DNA from: a virus
DNA: 40,635 nt
Virus record (IMG/VR): IMGVR_UViG_3300025154_000033
Span: 1-40,635 of that record
Direction: 5' to 3' (one strand)
Made by a program: the position numbers and the translations under genes. The notes below the pieces were generated by a model, which ran no database searches, was not told the origin of the DNA, and saw nothing but the letters and a program-made list of their open reading frames with translations. Shown one piece after another: positions 24,986 to 31,702 of this stretch (its first letter is position 1; the number at the start of each line of letters is the position of its first letter).

Positions 24986-25349
24986 TTTTTATAGTTTTTA
25001 TAAGATTATATAATACAAAAATATAAAATAACAAGATGACAATATAGTGGCAATTAATTGAACTTAAATTGGATAAGTTGCTGTTTTTACTAACTTATGT
25101 TAAATAAAGTGAATATAGCAAAAAATATTCAAAAACTGACATCCAAAAATGGGTGCTCTCTCATTAAGACTAAATTTTACCTTACCTTTATATTTATTTT
25201 ATTTATTATAAGTTAGTAAAAATAAGTAGTTAGCTATTAAAAGGTTGATAAAAGGCTGATATATTGTTAATTTATCATTTTTATGTTGCTTTTCCTTAAA
25301 ATTCTGATATGTTCATACAAAACAAATACAAACCTTGAAAGGGAAGTCG
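24986..25349. other. AT-rich gap with 15-bp inverted repeat; candidate origin
   Basis: No gene is seen in these 364 bases. Hand counts of three lines give 22-25% GC, the lowest in the genome. 25084-25098 and 25208-25222 are a perfect 15-bp inverted repeat (core TTACTAACTTAT) 109 bases apart. Two near repeats, AAGGTTGATA and AAGGCTGATA, lie at 25241-25261. AT-richness, the inverted repeat and the adjacent primase-helicase fit an origin, but promoters for the downstream small genes may also be here. Confidence 0.5.
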
Positions 25350-25718
25350 ATGATCGAGAAAATTAAAAAATTACGAGAGACTAGGGATGCTCTCCTAGCT
25401 ATTGTGGGTAACTGCCCCGAGGCCGACGCTTTGGGTGACAGGATCGACAGAATGACCGAAGCCATATCAACGCAAGGGTGTAACTCTCCTGTGGCTTATG
25501 ACGCCTCCCCAAAGGCATTGCACAAAGCCTATTTTAATTTAACTCAGGAAGTTTTTAAAAAACTGGAAATTGGAAAATGTTTTCTTTGGAAGTTTGAAGA
25601 TGTAAAAGAAACTTATTTGAGAAACAGGGCTTCTATTGTGGGCAAACAGATAGGCCGGAAGTTTCGAGTTATTAAACACAAAAATAACCAAATTTTTGAG
25701 ATTGCGAGAATAAAATGA
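25350..25718 (+). CDS. Hypothetical 122-residue protein
   Basis: I use ATG 25350 after AAGGGAA; a TTG at 25335 is in frame. The N-terminal half is helical and charged (IEKIKKLRETRDALLAIV, GDRIDRMTEAIS). The C-terminal half (KLEIGKCFLWKFEDVKETYL, then GRKFRVIKHKNNQIFEIARI) looks like a small strand-rich domain similar in feel to phage proteins that end in a beta hairpin. The GC content is higher at the start than at the end. It is followed by an ATGA overlap with the next gene. Function unknown; it is the first gene after the possible origin. Confidence 0.65.
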   Translation: MIEKIKKLRETRDALLAIVGNCPEADALGDRIDRMTEAISTQGCNSPVAYDASPKALHKAYFNLTQEVFKKLEIGKCFLWKFEDVKETYLRNRASIVGKQIGRKFRVIKHKNNQIFEIARIK

Positions 25719-25945
25719 ATGACGAAATCAAAAAAATAAAAGAGCACATAATTAAAGAAAAACAAATGTTGTTAAGTATTGCAAAAGATGAATCTTTTAA
25801 TTTTATTAAAACAGGAAAGATAAAACATAAAAATAATGCAAAAGAGAATATAAATATGATTTATGCTTTAGATGGAGTTTTAAAATTAATTGAAAACAGA
25901 GGATATAGCATTTCTCAAATAAATGAATTTGAGAGGGAAAAATGA
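25715..25945 (+). CDS. Hypothetical 76-residue helical protein
   Basis: Starts in an ATGA overlap with the previous stop. Very Lys/Ile/Asn-rich, predicted to be all helical: DEIKKIKEHIIKEKQMLLSI, then MIYALDGVLKLIEN. It is far more AT-rich than the gene that follows at 26001. No family recognised. Coupled translation with the gene before it suggests they work together. Confidence 0.6.
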   Translation: MNDEIKKIKEHIIKEKQMLLSIAKDESFNFIKTGKIKHKNNAKENINMIYALDGVLKLIENRGYSISQINEFEREK

Positions 25946-26000
25946 GAAACTTAGATTAGATTGTTATACAGGCTTTTCACCACGAATAAGGAGATTGATG

Positions 26001-26402
26001 ATGATTCAGAAATTTGTTGACCGCTACATGGGTCGAAAAGAGAAACTTCGGGCGTTGTTTGCTGAGAAGCACCCGGAAGAGTACAAAAGTATCGTGCAAG
26101 CGGTCGTTAAGGTGTTGCATGATGAAGACGAGTATGAAAGCCCCGATCCGGAGCGCGTTGTTGAAATCGACCACGGCGATTACCAGGGGACGCTCGTTTA
26201 TGTTATCGGTGCATCCGGATGCCAGCCAAGTGAGTATTGGGCCGTTATGGTTGGCTACGGATCGTGCAGCGGGTGCGATACGCTGCAAGCGATTCACAAA
26301 TATTCTGATGAGCCGCCAACCGAAGATCAAATTAACGATTACATGGCGCTGGCGTTGCACATCGTGCAGGGGATAAAGCACATAGGCGACGAGCCTGTGT
26401 AA
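26001..26402 (+). CDS. Conserved phage protein with YGSCSGCDTLQ motif
   Basis: 133 residues from ATG 26001 with GGAG seven bases upstream (25998 is also possible). The segment VVEIDHGDYQGTLVYVIGAS, then PSEYWAVMVGYGSCSGCDTLQ and a final DYMALALHIVQGIKHI, matches a conserved family found across unrelated tailed phages, without known function. The invariant GSCSGCDTL could hold a metal or a thiol active site. The gene is about 55% GC in the middle, unlike the AT-rich genes on both sides, which suggests recent exchange. Confidence 0.75.
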   Translation: MIQKFVDRYMGRKEKLRALFAEKHPEEYKSIVQAVVKVLHDEDEYESPDPERVVEIDHGDYQGTLVYVIGASGCQPSEYWAVMVGYGSCSGCDTLQAIHKYSDEPPTEDQINDYMALALHIVQGIKHIGDEPV

Positions 26403-26495
26403 TGATCGTTGCAATTAATTAAAAAACTTAGCAAGCGGATTGCAAATAAAATAATTGGTCGTTATATTGTTTCTAAACTTCGGTGGAGGTAAAAA

Positions 26496-26570
26496 ATGTT
26501 TAATGTTTGGGTCGGCACAATGTTGTTTAATATTTGGGTTGCTCTCGTTGTTATTATTTATAAACTTTAA
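26496..26570 (+). CDS. 24-residue membrane microprotein
   Basis: ATG 26496 has a near-ideal ribosome binding site (GGAGG, six bases). The product is almost one hydrophobic helix: FNVWVGTMLFNIWVALVVII followed by YKL. The stop TAA runs straight into GGAG for the next gene, so the pair is tightly arranged. It could insert in the host membrane, for example as a lysis helper or inhibitor. Short length limits confidence. Confidence 0.5.
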   Translation: MFNVWVGTMLFNIWVALVVIIYKL

Positions 26571-26583
26571 GGAGTTTTAAAAA

Positions 26584-26745
26584 ATGAACGAAAACCAAAT
26601 TAAAGAAAGGCTTTATGAATACAGGCAAGAAAATAAAAAGTTGAAAATTGCTTTGCGAGACTTAGTTGAGTTTTGCGAAATGCCAGCGATGGAGCAATTC
26701 AATAAAATTAAATATTACATTAACGCGAAAGGGCTAATTAAATGA
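26584..26745 (+). CDS. 53-residue coiled-coil-like protein
   Basis: Starts after GGAGTTTTAAAAA and ends in an ATGA overlap with the VRR-NUC gene. The N-terminal 35 residues are a continuous charged helix (NQIKERLYEYRQENKKLKIA, then LRDLVEFCEM), probably a short coiled coil. Translational coupling to the nuclease suggests a partner or regulator of it. The hand-counted GC of its first line is 25%. Confidence 0.6.
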   Translation: MNENQIKERLYEYRQENKKLKIALRDLVEFCEMPAMEQFNKIKYYINAKGLIK

Positions 26746-27125
26746 ACCCTGCCGATCTAGCAAAATCCGGGTCCGAATACGGTGAGCAATGCGCGTTGTT
26801 TGCTATGTGCGCTCTTCATCTAAAGCAATACCCTGAATTGCGTTGGTTTCACGCGATCGAGAATGAAGAGAAGTCGGGGAGCGCAATCAGGGGGGCCAGA
26901 AGCCGCGCTGCTGGCAAAAAGAAGGGTGTGGCTGACACTTTCCTGCCCGTCAAGCGCGTCGGCTTTGATGGCTTGTATATTGAGCTTAAAACAACGACTG
27001 GGAAAGCAAGCAAGGAACAAATTGAATTTGGGGAATTTGTTCAACAGCAAGGGTTTTGTTTCTGTATTTGCTATGGTTGGGAAAGAGCATGGGAAACTAT
27101 TGTTTGGTATTTAAATTTGACTTGA
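26742..27125 (+). CDS. VRR-NUC domain nuclease
   Basis: 127 residues. Shows the compact VRR-NUC fold: HAIENEEKSG near residue 38, GKKKGVADTFLPV (D65), LYIELKTTTGKASKEQ (E81-x-K83), and a final GWERAWETIVWYL. D65, E81 and K83 form the PD-(D/E)XK site. Stand-alone VRR-NUC proteins in phages act on branched or looped DNA, as Holliday junction resolvases or in replication. It shares an ATGA overlap with the small coiled-coil gene upstream. Confidence 0.87.
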   Translation: MNPADLAKSGSEYGEQCALFAMCALHLKQYPELRWFHAIENEEKSGSAIRGARSRAAGKKKGVADTFLPVKRVGFDGLYIELKTTTGKASKEQIEFGEFVQQQGFCFCICYGWERAWETIVWYLNLT

Positions 27126-27149
27126 CATTTTATTTTTAACATTTATAAT
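27122..27149 (+). promoter_or_regulatory. Sigma-70-type promoter before the HNH gene
   Basis: TTGACA, 16 bases containing TTTTTAAC, then TATAAT. The -35 overlaps the stop of the VRR-NUC gene. It reads into 27150-27258, a 109-base leader that includes a small hairpin (GTGG-ctga-CCAC, 27158-27169) followed by GGAAAGG. Confidence 0.75.
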
Positions 27150-27258
27150 TTTATTAAGTGGCTGACCACTGCGGAAAGGGAACCGCCGAGATGAACGAGA
27201 ACACGAACGGCCCCGACAGTCCGAGTTGATTTACTGGTTATCACAATAGAGGTTGCAA

Positions 27259-27597
27259 ATGAGAAAAACGGTACATGCAAAATACAGTGGCCGCTGTGCA
27301 TATTGCGGCCAGGAAATCACACTGAAAGAGATGCACGTTGACCATCTGAAACCAATCTGGCGCGGAAACCCTACCGTAAACCCCGGTATCCGGGGAACGG
27401 ACACGATTGACAACATGATGCCAGCGTGCAGGCCGTGTAATTTGTGGAAATCGGTGCACCCGCTGGAGCAATTCCGTGCCGAAATGACGGCACAGGTAGA
27501 TCGGCTGAGGCTGAGAAGTGCCAATTACCGTATGGCCGAGCGGTACGGGCTGGTAGAGGCGACAGGGAAGCCGGTTGTTTTTTGGTTTGAGCGATAA
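27259..27597 (+). CDS. HNH endonuclease
   Basis: 112 residues from ATG 27259 (GAGG six bases upstream). Zinc pair C13-x2-C16 and C57-x2-C60, with the HNH core MHVDHLKPI (H26, D28, H29) and DNMMPACRPCN (N52, N61). This is the McrA-like HNH with a full zinc site. It may be a free-standing homing nuclease or a phage packaging/DNA-processing HNH; its distance from the terminase favours the first. The gene is about 55% GC against roughly 25-35% in flanking genes, and it begins a GC-rich island running to about 28370. Confidence 0.85.
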   Translation: MRKTVHAKYSGRCAYCGQEITLKEMHVDHLKPIWRGNPTVNPGIRGTDTIDNMMPACRPCNLWKSVHPLEQFRAEMTAQVDRLRLRSANYRMAERYGLVEATGKPVVFWFER

Positions 27598-27672
27598 CGA
27601 AAAAGGGTCTCTGGCGGGGGATTTTGGTTGATAAGAGAGCACAGGGTCGACCGTCCAGTGACCCGATTGTTA
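27595..27672 (+). other. attC-like imperfect inverted repeat A
   Basis: Begins at the HNH stop (TAAC, 27595-27598) and ends in GTTA (27669-27672). After spacers of 6 and 4 bases, 27605-27617 pairs with 27651-27664: 12 base pairs, one T-T mismatch and one extra T at 27654. Outer TAAC/GTTA, unpaired spacers, an inner stem with a bulged base and 78-base length are the general design of integron attC sites. The outer boxes are only partly RYYYAAC/GTTRRRY, so this is a resemblance, not an identification. Confidence 0.35.
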
Positions 27673-27691
27673 ACCATGAAGGAGAAACATT

Positions 27692-27934
27692 ATGGATTTA
27701 TTGGTTTCTGCCATCAGGCAGTACCGCCACAACAACAGCGATGAGTTTGTTTTTGGTTATGACAAGGCCGAAACTGAAAGGGTCATGGAGCACACCCTAT
27801 ACTTGCTTGAAAATTTGGTCTTATGGGGGGAGAGCGTACAAAAGCGGGCAGGGGTGCGAATGAACGACGCTTGCACTGGAGCGCTGGTTGATGCTCGGGA
27901 ATTTCTCGACACCATGACGCCGAAGGCTGGCTAA
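27692..27934 (+). CDS. Hypothetical 80-residue protein
   Basis: ATG 27692 follows AAGGAGAAACATT. The sequence (LLVSAIRQYRHNNSDEFVFG, ERVMEHTLYLLENLVLWGES, CTGALVDAREFLDTM) is predicted to be mostly helical and amphipathic. No family recognised. It sits in the GC-rich island and its stop TAA lies inside CTAACG, the left end of inverted repeat B, as stop codons of integron cassettes often do. Confidence 0.6.
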   Translation: MDLLVSAIRQYRHNNSDEFVFGYDKAETERVMEHTLYLLENLVLWGESVQKRAGVRMNDACTGALVDAREFLDTMTPKAG

Positions 27935-28099
27935 CGTATCTAAATTGAGCGGCTGCGCTCGGAAAGTTTAGGATTGACGCAATGGAATGTTTGACAAGTA
28001 AATACAGCTCGGCTGTGTGCAGCAAAGGCACAAGAGGATGCCAACAGCTTCACTGTGACCCCAAACAGTCTCAACAGTCCGCCTCGAATGCCGGGTTAG
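27931..28099 (+). other. attC-like imperfect inverted repeat B
   Basis: CTAAC (27931-27935) and GTTAG (28095-28099, inside GTTAGAT) are the ends. Inside, 27944-27955 pairs with 28075-28089 over 12 bp with three single extra bases (T78, C82 or C83, G86), all on the right arm. The bulges on one arm recall the extrahelical bases of attC sites. The 169-base length is long for attC. The left part has hairpin GAGCG-gctg-CGCTC then GGAAAG, similar to the leader at 27158. Confidence 0.3.
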
Positions 28100-28308
28100 A
28101 TGTGCCCTGCGGATGGAGGCGCGGCGAACCTCTTGTTGTTAGTAAGCGCGATGTTCATTATAAGAGCGTGTGGTTTGTTGAGCAGAAGCCCAGTTTTAAT
28201 TTCAGGGAGGGGGCAGAAAAATTTAAGCCGGGTCATATTGGCGCGTGCTGGTTTTATTCGTTTGAAAAATTTGCCGAGTTTATACAGTGGTGGCACAGGG
28301 CCATCTAA
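27982..28308 (+). CDS. Hypothetical 108-residue protein, start uncertain
   Basis: The first ATG (27982) has only a weak AGGA upstream, and the first 38 residues (Cys, Ser and Gln-rich) read poorly and lie inside inverted repeat B. The C-terminal 55 residues read well: VSKRDVHYKSVWFVEQKPSF, FKPGHIGACWFYSFEKFAEF, WWHRAI. A start near 28102-28152 (GTG 28102 or later) may be the real one. It ends ATC TAA CG, again placing the stop inside a YYYAACG box. Function unknown; possibly a cassette-type gene. Confidence 0.4.
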   Translation: MECLTSKYSSAVCSKGTRGCQQLHCDPKQSQQSASNAGLDVPCGWRRGEPLVVSKRDVHYKSVWFVEQKPSFNFREGAEKFKPGHIGACWFYSFEKFAEFIQWWHRAI

Positions 28309-28424
28309 CGCCATGATAACCGGCGACGGACAGCCGCTTGAGCTTTTGCCATACCAGTATATTTTGTCCGCTTGATTTTATTGCTGAATATTTGTTGAGC
28401 GTTCTAACATGCGGATAGACGGAA

Positions 28425-28451
28425 TTTACAGATATAGAAATTTCATATAAT
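28425..28451 (+). promoter_or_regulatory. Promoter before the 86-residue gene
   Basis: A perfect TATAAT at 28446-28451 with TTTACA 15 bases upstream (28425-28430). The gap is short, so activity is less certain. It stands in the AT-rich stretch where the GC-rich island ends. Confidence 0.45.
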
Positions 28452-28484
28452 TTGTTCACTAAAATACTTAAAGGAGATTTTAAA

Positions 28485-28745
28485 ATGACCGATGATATTT
28501 TCAATTTTCTGCAAATGGGTTTGAAAGATTTTGACGCCGGGTTTAATATGATTCCGAGAAACGATGACGAAAGAGCAATTTATAACGTAATTCAATCTCT
28601 TTCAAAAATGAAAAACGTTTCCAGGCATACTGTTGGGAATTATGTTACCCTGCTTCGGGCCGAACGATGCTTAAGCGCGACCGACGGAAAGCCGGAAGAT
28701 CATTGTGGGCAACCTGGTTGTCCTTTTATGGAGGTTTTGTCATGA
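28485..28745 (+). CDS. Hypothetical 86-residue protein
   Basis: ATG 28485 follows AAAGGAG. Helical protein (DDIFNFLQMGLKDFDAGFNM, RAIYNVIQSLSKMKNVSRHT) with a C-terminal Cys/His cluster: C.. then DHCGQPGCPFMEV, which could hold a zinc ion. VSRHTVGNYVTLLRAE looks like a short DNA-binding helix pair, so a regulator is possible. It overlaps the next start by ATGA. One TGTGGGCA site lies at 28704-28711 within the Cys/His coding part. Confidence 0.6.
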   Translation: MTDDIFNFLQMGLKDFDAGFNMIPRNDDERAIYNVIQSLSKMKNVSRHTVGNYVTLLRAERCLSATDGKPEDHCGQPGCPFMEVLS

Positions 28746-28885
28746 CTCAACAAGAAATTAAAAAGTTAATGAAAACAAAATACAAACGGAGTCAATTGAC
28801 TGAAAATGAGGAGATTTGGCAAACACTCGGGCTTGCGACATTCCTAATTTTTTGTTTGTGCATTTTTTACAAAATTCTCTATTGA
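28742..28885 (+). CDS. 47-residue single-pass membrane protein
   Basis: Starts at ATG 28742 in an ATGA overlap, with GGAGG upstream. The first 28 residues are charged (QQEIKKLMKTKYKRSQLTEN), then one hydrophobic helix (LGLATFLIFCLCIFYKILY) at the C-terminus. The topology would be N-in with a C-terminal anchor, similar to small phage membrane proteins that alter the host envelope. The stop overlaps the next promoter's -35. Confidence 0.55.
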   Translation: MTQQEIKKLMKTKYKRSQLTENEEIWQTLGLATFLIFCLCIFYKILY

Positions 28886-28910
28886 CATTTGCAGAATGGT
28901 TTGATAGTGT
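28882..28910 (+). promoter_or_regulatory. Sigma-70-type promoter before the 188-residue gene
   Basis: TTGACA, 17 bases, TAGTGT. It lies just after the membrane protein gene and 36 bases before the ATG at 28947. The gene it drives is closed by a strong terminator at 29573, so the two form a single-gene unit. Confidence 0.7.
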
Positions 28911-28946
28911 TTCGTAGACGAAAACATTTTCATTACGGAGGAAAAA

Positions 28947-29513
28947 ATGGCAAAATTTTTGAGCAACAAAGAAAAGGCGGCGAACCTTTTGCCTGATATC
29001 GTTAAGGCGACGATTGATGGCGCATTTTTGTATGTTGAAAAAAAGTTGGCAGATTTGCTTGTTGAATCTGGACTGGTTGAAATCAACGAAAGTTTGACAA
29101 CCGAAGCGGGGGCGGTAGCTACTCGCGCAACCGAGGAAGGAATAAAAACTGTTATGGTTGAACCTGTTGAGGAAACGAAAGCCGGCGTAGTTGATGGCTT
29201 TCCGATTGAAACTGGGATTCCGATTCCTGAGATTAAACGCGCCAATTCTGGTCGAACGAGTAAATACCCGTTTGGCTCTCTTGAAGTCGGTCAGTCGTTT
29301 TTTGTTGCCGGTGGCGACGCCAAAGCCCTGAGTTCGACTGTTTCAAGCGCCAACGCTCGGTATGCCGTACCGGTTGAAGATGAAGCTGGGAACCTGGTAA
29401 TGAAGCAGTACAAAGTCAAAGGCGAGATTAAAACCAAGCCTAAAATGCGGAAAACTCGAATCTTTAAAGCGGCACCGGTCAACGGTGGCGCTCGGATCTG
29501 GCGCATTCAGTAA
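28947..29513 (+). CDS. Conserved phage protein with KYPFGSLEVGQSFFV motif
   Basis: 188 residues after GGAGG. The N-terminal third is helical (LSNKEKAANLLPDIVKATID). The C-terminal part, RTSKYPFGSLEVGQSFFV, then AKALSSTVSSANARY and ARIWRIQ, is a short domain found widely in phages as a stand-alone protein of unknown function; it resembles DUF7303. It looks like a small nucleic-acid-binding or regulatory fold. It has its own promoter (28882) and terminator (29573), so it is expressed separately from the structural genes downstream. Confidence 0.75.
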   Translation: MAKFLSNKEKAANLLPDIVKATIDGAFLYVEKKLADLLVESGLVEINESLTTEAGAVATRATEEGIKTVMVEPVEETKAGVVDGFPIETGIPIPEIKRANSGRTSKYPFGSLEVGQSFFVAGGDAKALSSTVSSANARYAVPVEDEAGNLVMKQYKVKGEIKTKPKMRKTRIFKAAPVNGGARIWRIQ

Positions 29514-29572
29514 ATCAAATCGGCTGGCCCTTGATTCTAAGAGATCTACAGAGGCCTATTAAACTGCCGATG

Positions 29573-29610
29573 AACCCCTGCCCTAAATTACAGGAGCGGG
29601 GGTTTTTTCT
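29573..29610 (+). terminator. Strong intrinsic terminator
   Basis: 29573-29584 pairs with 29592-29604 over 12 bp, with one G-U pair and one bulged A, loop AAATTAC, followed by a T-run to 29610. It ends the accessory block; the tail fibre block starts 58 bases later. Confidence 0.9.
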
Positions 29611-29667
29611 TGCAATTTTTTAAATTTCTTTCTATCCTAGCCCTAATATTTTTTTAACGGGGGTTTT

Positions 29668-29934
29668 ATGGCAGAACGGCGAGCAAAAACCTTGACAGAG
29701 GGTGACCTTGAGGCGATAGCCGAAGCCGTAAAAAATCACGGTGCCTGCAACTTAGGCTTGACAAACGAGCAAGCCAACACACTGAAACGACTTCTTAAAG
29801 CCTTTGATTCAGCCTCCGCACTTATTGGTAAAACCTTCCTGTTGGCAATTCTTGCATGTATCTTCGGCATTTTCAGTTCTGGTTTTTGGGTTTGGCTCGG
29901 CGAAGGTTTGAAAAACTTTTTTACTGGAAAATAA
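29668..29934 (+). CDS. Membrane protein, holin candidate
   Basis: 88 residues, ribosome binding site GGGGG. The first 55 residues are soluble and helical (DLEAIAEAVKNHG, ANTLKRLLKAFDSASALIG). One long hydrophobic segment follows (TFLLAILACIFGIFSSGFWV, about 56-76), then a short positively charged end. One-segment proteins of this size with a charged C-terminus are often holins or pinholins, but no family match is claimed. It opens the block that also contains a fibre and DUF1353 genes. Confidence 0.55.
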   Translation: MAERRAKTLTEGDLEAIAEAVKNHGACNLGLTNEQANTLKRLLKAFDSASALIGKTFLLAILACIFGIFSSGFWVWLGEGLKNFFTGK

Positions 29935-29943
29935 GGGGAATTT

Positions 29944-30237
29944 ATGGCAAGGGATAGATCGTTAGTCAAAGATAAAAATCAAACTTTAATTCAAGGGCGC
30001 TGTCCTGACCCCGCTTCGGTGGGAGAATACACGATTGGGACTTCTAACCCGATTGACGTTACAGGCCGGCTTGCTTTTTTTTGGAACAGCAAAAGCGGTA
30101 CACGTGTTTGTCGAAAACTAAATAATAATTCTGTTGGTATTACAGCAACTTCCGGGAGCCATGTTTTGTCCGGTGATATCACGTCGATTGTTTTTACCGG
30201 AACGGCTGGAAATGTTGTTGAATGGGAACTTAGCTGA
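29944..30237 (+). CDS. Small strand-rich protein, fibre-block
   Basis: 97 residues; ATG 29944 follows AAGGGGAATTT. Apart from a charged N-terminus, the sequence is rich in Gly, Ser, Thr and Val in short strands (YTIGTSNPIDVTGRLAFFW, GSHVLSGDITSIVFTGTAGN). This is typical of small virion surface or tail accessory proteins. Its place before the fibre gene supports that. No family recognised. Confidence 0.6.
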   Translation: MARDRSLVKDKNQTLIQGRCPDPASVGEYTIGTSNPIDVTGRLAFFWNSKSGTRVCRKLNNNSVGITATSGSHVLSGDITSIVFTGTAGNVVEWELS

Positions 30238-30280
30238 TTTTATTGATAATTATCTGACTTAAAAAGCAGAAAGACCCTTT

Positions 30281-31693
30281 ATGATTGGAATTAGTTTACA
30301 GCTCTTCGATGAGTCCGCAGAGCAAGTCGGCCTGTCCGGTATAAAGGCTATATGGTGGGATACCACGGACCCGTTCGGCGACGCCGTTGCACCTATCGGG
30401 CGGTCCGAAGCCGTTACAACGGATGCTTCTGGGTACATCAATCTCGATTTGTCTTCGGTGAGTCAACTTACCGTTGGTGATTGGGGTTTCCTGACTCTTT
30501 ACCGGCTCGATGCTGGCAACCATGAGGACAGTCTGGTATTTTCCGGCCAGGTTCAGACCTCTGACGTTGTTTCAGGGGTTGTTCTTGGGCAGGCCGTAAC
30601 CCAGTGGGTGCGCCCTACCGACTGGGTTGCTATGCCTGCCGATGCCGCAAATCAGGTGTGTTGCCTGGTTCGCATCGATGGCACAGACAGCGAGTATGTA
30701 GCCCTGAAAGCCGTGGCCGTTGGTGGATATATTGTTGACTGGGGTGACGGAACCAGCGAAAACGTAGCCTCCAATGTCGCCGCAGAACATAAATACGATT
30801 ACGCCGACACGAATCTTGATGGCACATTATGCAGTCGAGGGTATAAACAGGCTATCATAACAATCACCCCACAGGGCGCTGTGAATTTTACCGAACTATA
30901 TTTCAATGTTCGGCACAGTTATTATTCTGCTGGGAGCGTTAGCACTCCATTTCTGGATATGCAGGTTAATGCACCAGGTTGCACGGTGTTGCAGTCGTAT
31001 GCATCTAATGTGTCGTTTTGTAGATATGTTGAGCGGTGGAACATTACCGCGCTGGGTGCACAGACCACTCAATATCAAATGTTCAGCGGCAACTTCTCCT
31101 GCCAATCCTACACATTCCCAGCAGGTTTTGGGGCTGTTGCAACCAGTCAATATCAAATGTTCGGCAGCAACTATTCCTGCCAATCTTACATTTTCCCAGC
31201 AGGTTTTGGGGCTGTTGCAACCAATCAATATCAAATGTTCAACAGCAACTATTCCTGCCAATCTTACACATTCCCAGCAGGTTTTGGGGCTGTTGCAACC
31301 AATCAGGGTTCAATGTTTTACAACAACTATTCCTGCCAATCTTACACATTCCCAGCAGGTTTTGGGGCTGTTGCAACCAATCAGGGTTCAATGTTTTACA
31401 GCAACTTCTCCTGCCAATCCTACACATTCCCAGCAGGTTTTGGGGCTGTTGCAACTGATCAGGGTTCAATGTTTTACAACAATTATTCTTGCAAAAAACT
31501 GGTAAACAACGCCGCTGAAATAAGCTGGTCTGCCGACGGTATGCTGCTCGATGCTTTGGCCCTTATCGCACTTTTTGAAAGCCTACCAACGGCGACGGCA
31601 ACCCTCACGATTACCGGTAACCCTGGTATCGCAGGGCTCACCGCAGCGAACAGATTGATAGCCACAGCCAAGGGGTGGACCCTTGTGGAATAA
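30281..31693 (+). CDS. Tail fibre with PKD-like domain and 26-residue LRR-like repeats
   Basis: 470 residues. Residues 1-110 are strand-rich and probably the anchoring part. Residues 149-172 (GYIVDWGDGTSENV, then EHKYDY) form a PKD-like Ig domain. Residues 264-404 are five full and one partial 26-residue repeats built on MF..N.SCQSYTFPAGFGAVAT, related to the BspA-like/DUF285 LRR type (MFxxCxSL..LPxGFG) seen in gut-phage fibres. The tail (LALIALFESLPTATATLTI) is LRR-like too. It likely binds host surface structures. There is only a weak ribosome binding site (AGAAAGA). The repeats are nearly identical in DNA, so copy number may vary. Confidence 0.8.
   Translation: MIGISLQLFDESAEQVGLSGIKAIWWDTTDPFGDAVAPIGRSEAVTTDASGYINLDLSSVSQLTVGDWGFLTLYRLDAGNHEDSLVFSGQVQTSDVVSGVVLGQAVTQWVRPTDWVAMPADAANQVCCLVRIDGTDSEYVALKAVAVGGYIVDWGDGTSENVASNVAAEHKYDYADTNLDGTLCSRGYKQAIITITPQGAVNFTELYFNVRHSYYSAGSVSTPFLDMQVNAPGCTVLQSYASNVSFCRYVERWNITALGAQTTQYQMFSGNFSCQSYTFPAGFGAVATSQYQMFGSNYSCQSYIFPAGFGAVATNQYQMFNSNYSCQSYTFPAGFGAVATNQGSMFYNNYSCQSYTFPAGFGAVATNQGSMFYSNFSCQSYTFPAGFGAVATDQGSMFYNNYSCKKLVNNAAEISWSADGMLLDALALIALFESLPTATATLTITGNPGIAGLTAANRLIATAKGWTLVE
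31070..31493 (+). repeat. 78-bp tandem repeats in the tail fibre gene
   Basis: Copies start at 31070, 31148, 31226, 31304 and 31382, with a partial copy at 31460. About 40 bases in each unit are identical in all five, while variation sits in the first nine bases (CAATATCAA or CAGGGTTCA) and in the four codons before SCQS. The pattern suggests concerted evolution plus selection at exposed residues. Confidence 0.95.
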
Positions 31694-31702
31694 GGAGGCA
31701 GT

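Noticed and set aside
27150-27260. HNH leader as a group I intron or hammerhead ribozyme
   Set aside because: The conserved core strings of these ribozymes are not present, and no split gene surrounds the HNH gene.
27624-27863. 79-residue open frame overlapping the gene at 27692
   Set aside because: It has no ribosome binding site, and the frame at 27692 has a strong one and better protein-like sequence.
31070-31493. Tandem repeats as a CRISPR array
   Set aside because: The units have no spacers, are exact multiples of three, and encode a regular protein repeat.
31070-31493. Diversity-generating retroelement target
   Set aside because: No reverse transcriptase gene and no template copy were found; variation is not limited to adenines.
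30896-31505. Antisense and +1 open frames across the fibre repeats
   Set aside because: They are repeat-driven shadows; the fibre frame carries recognisable PKD-like and LRR-like sequence.
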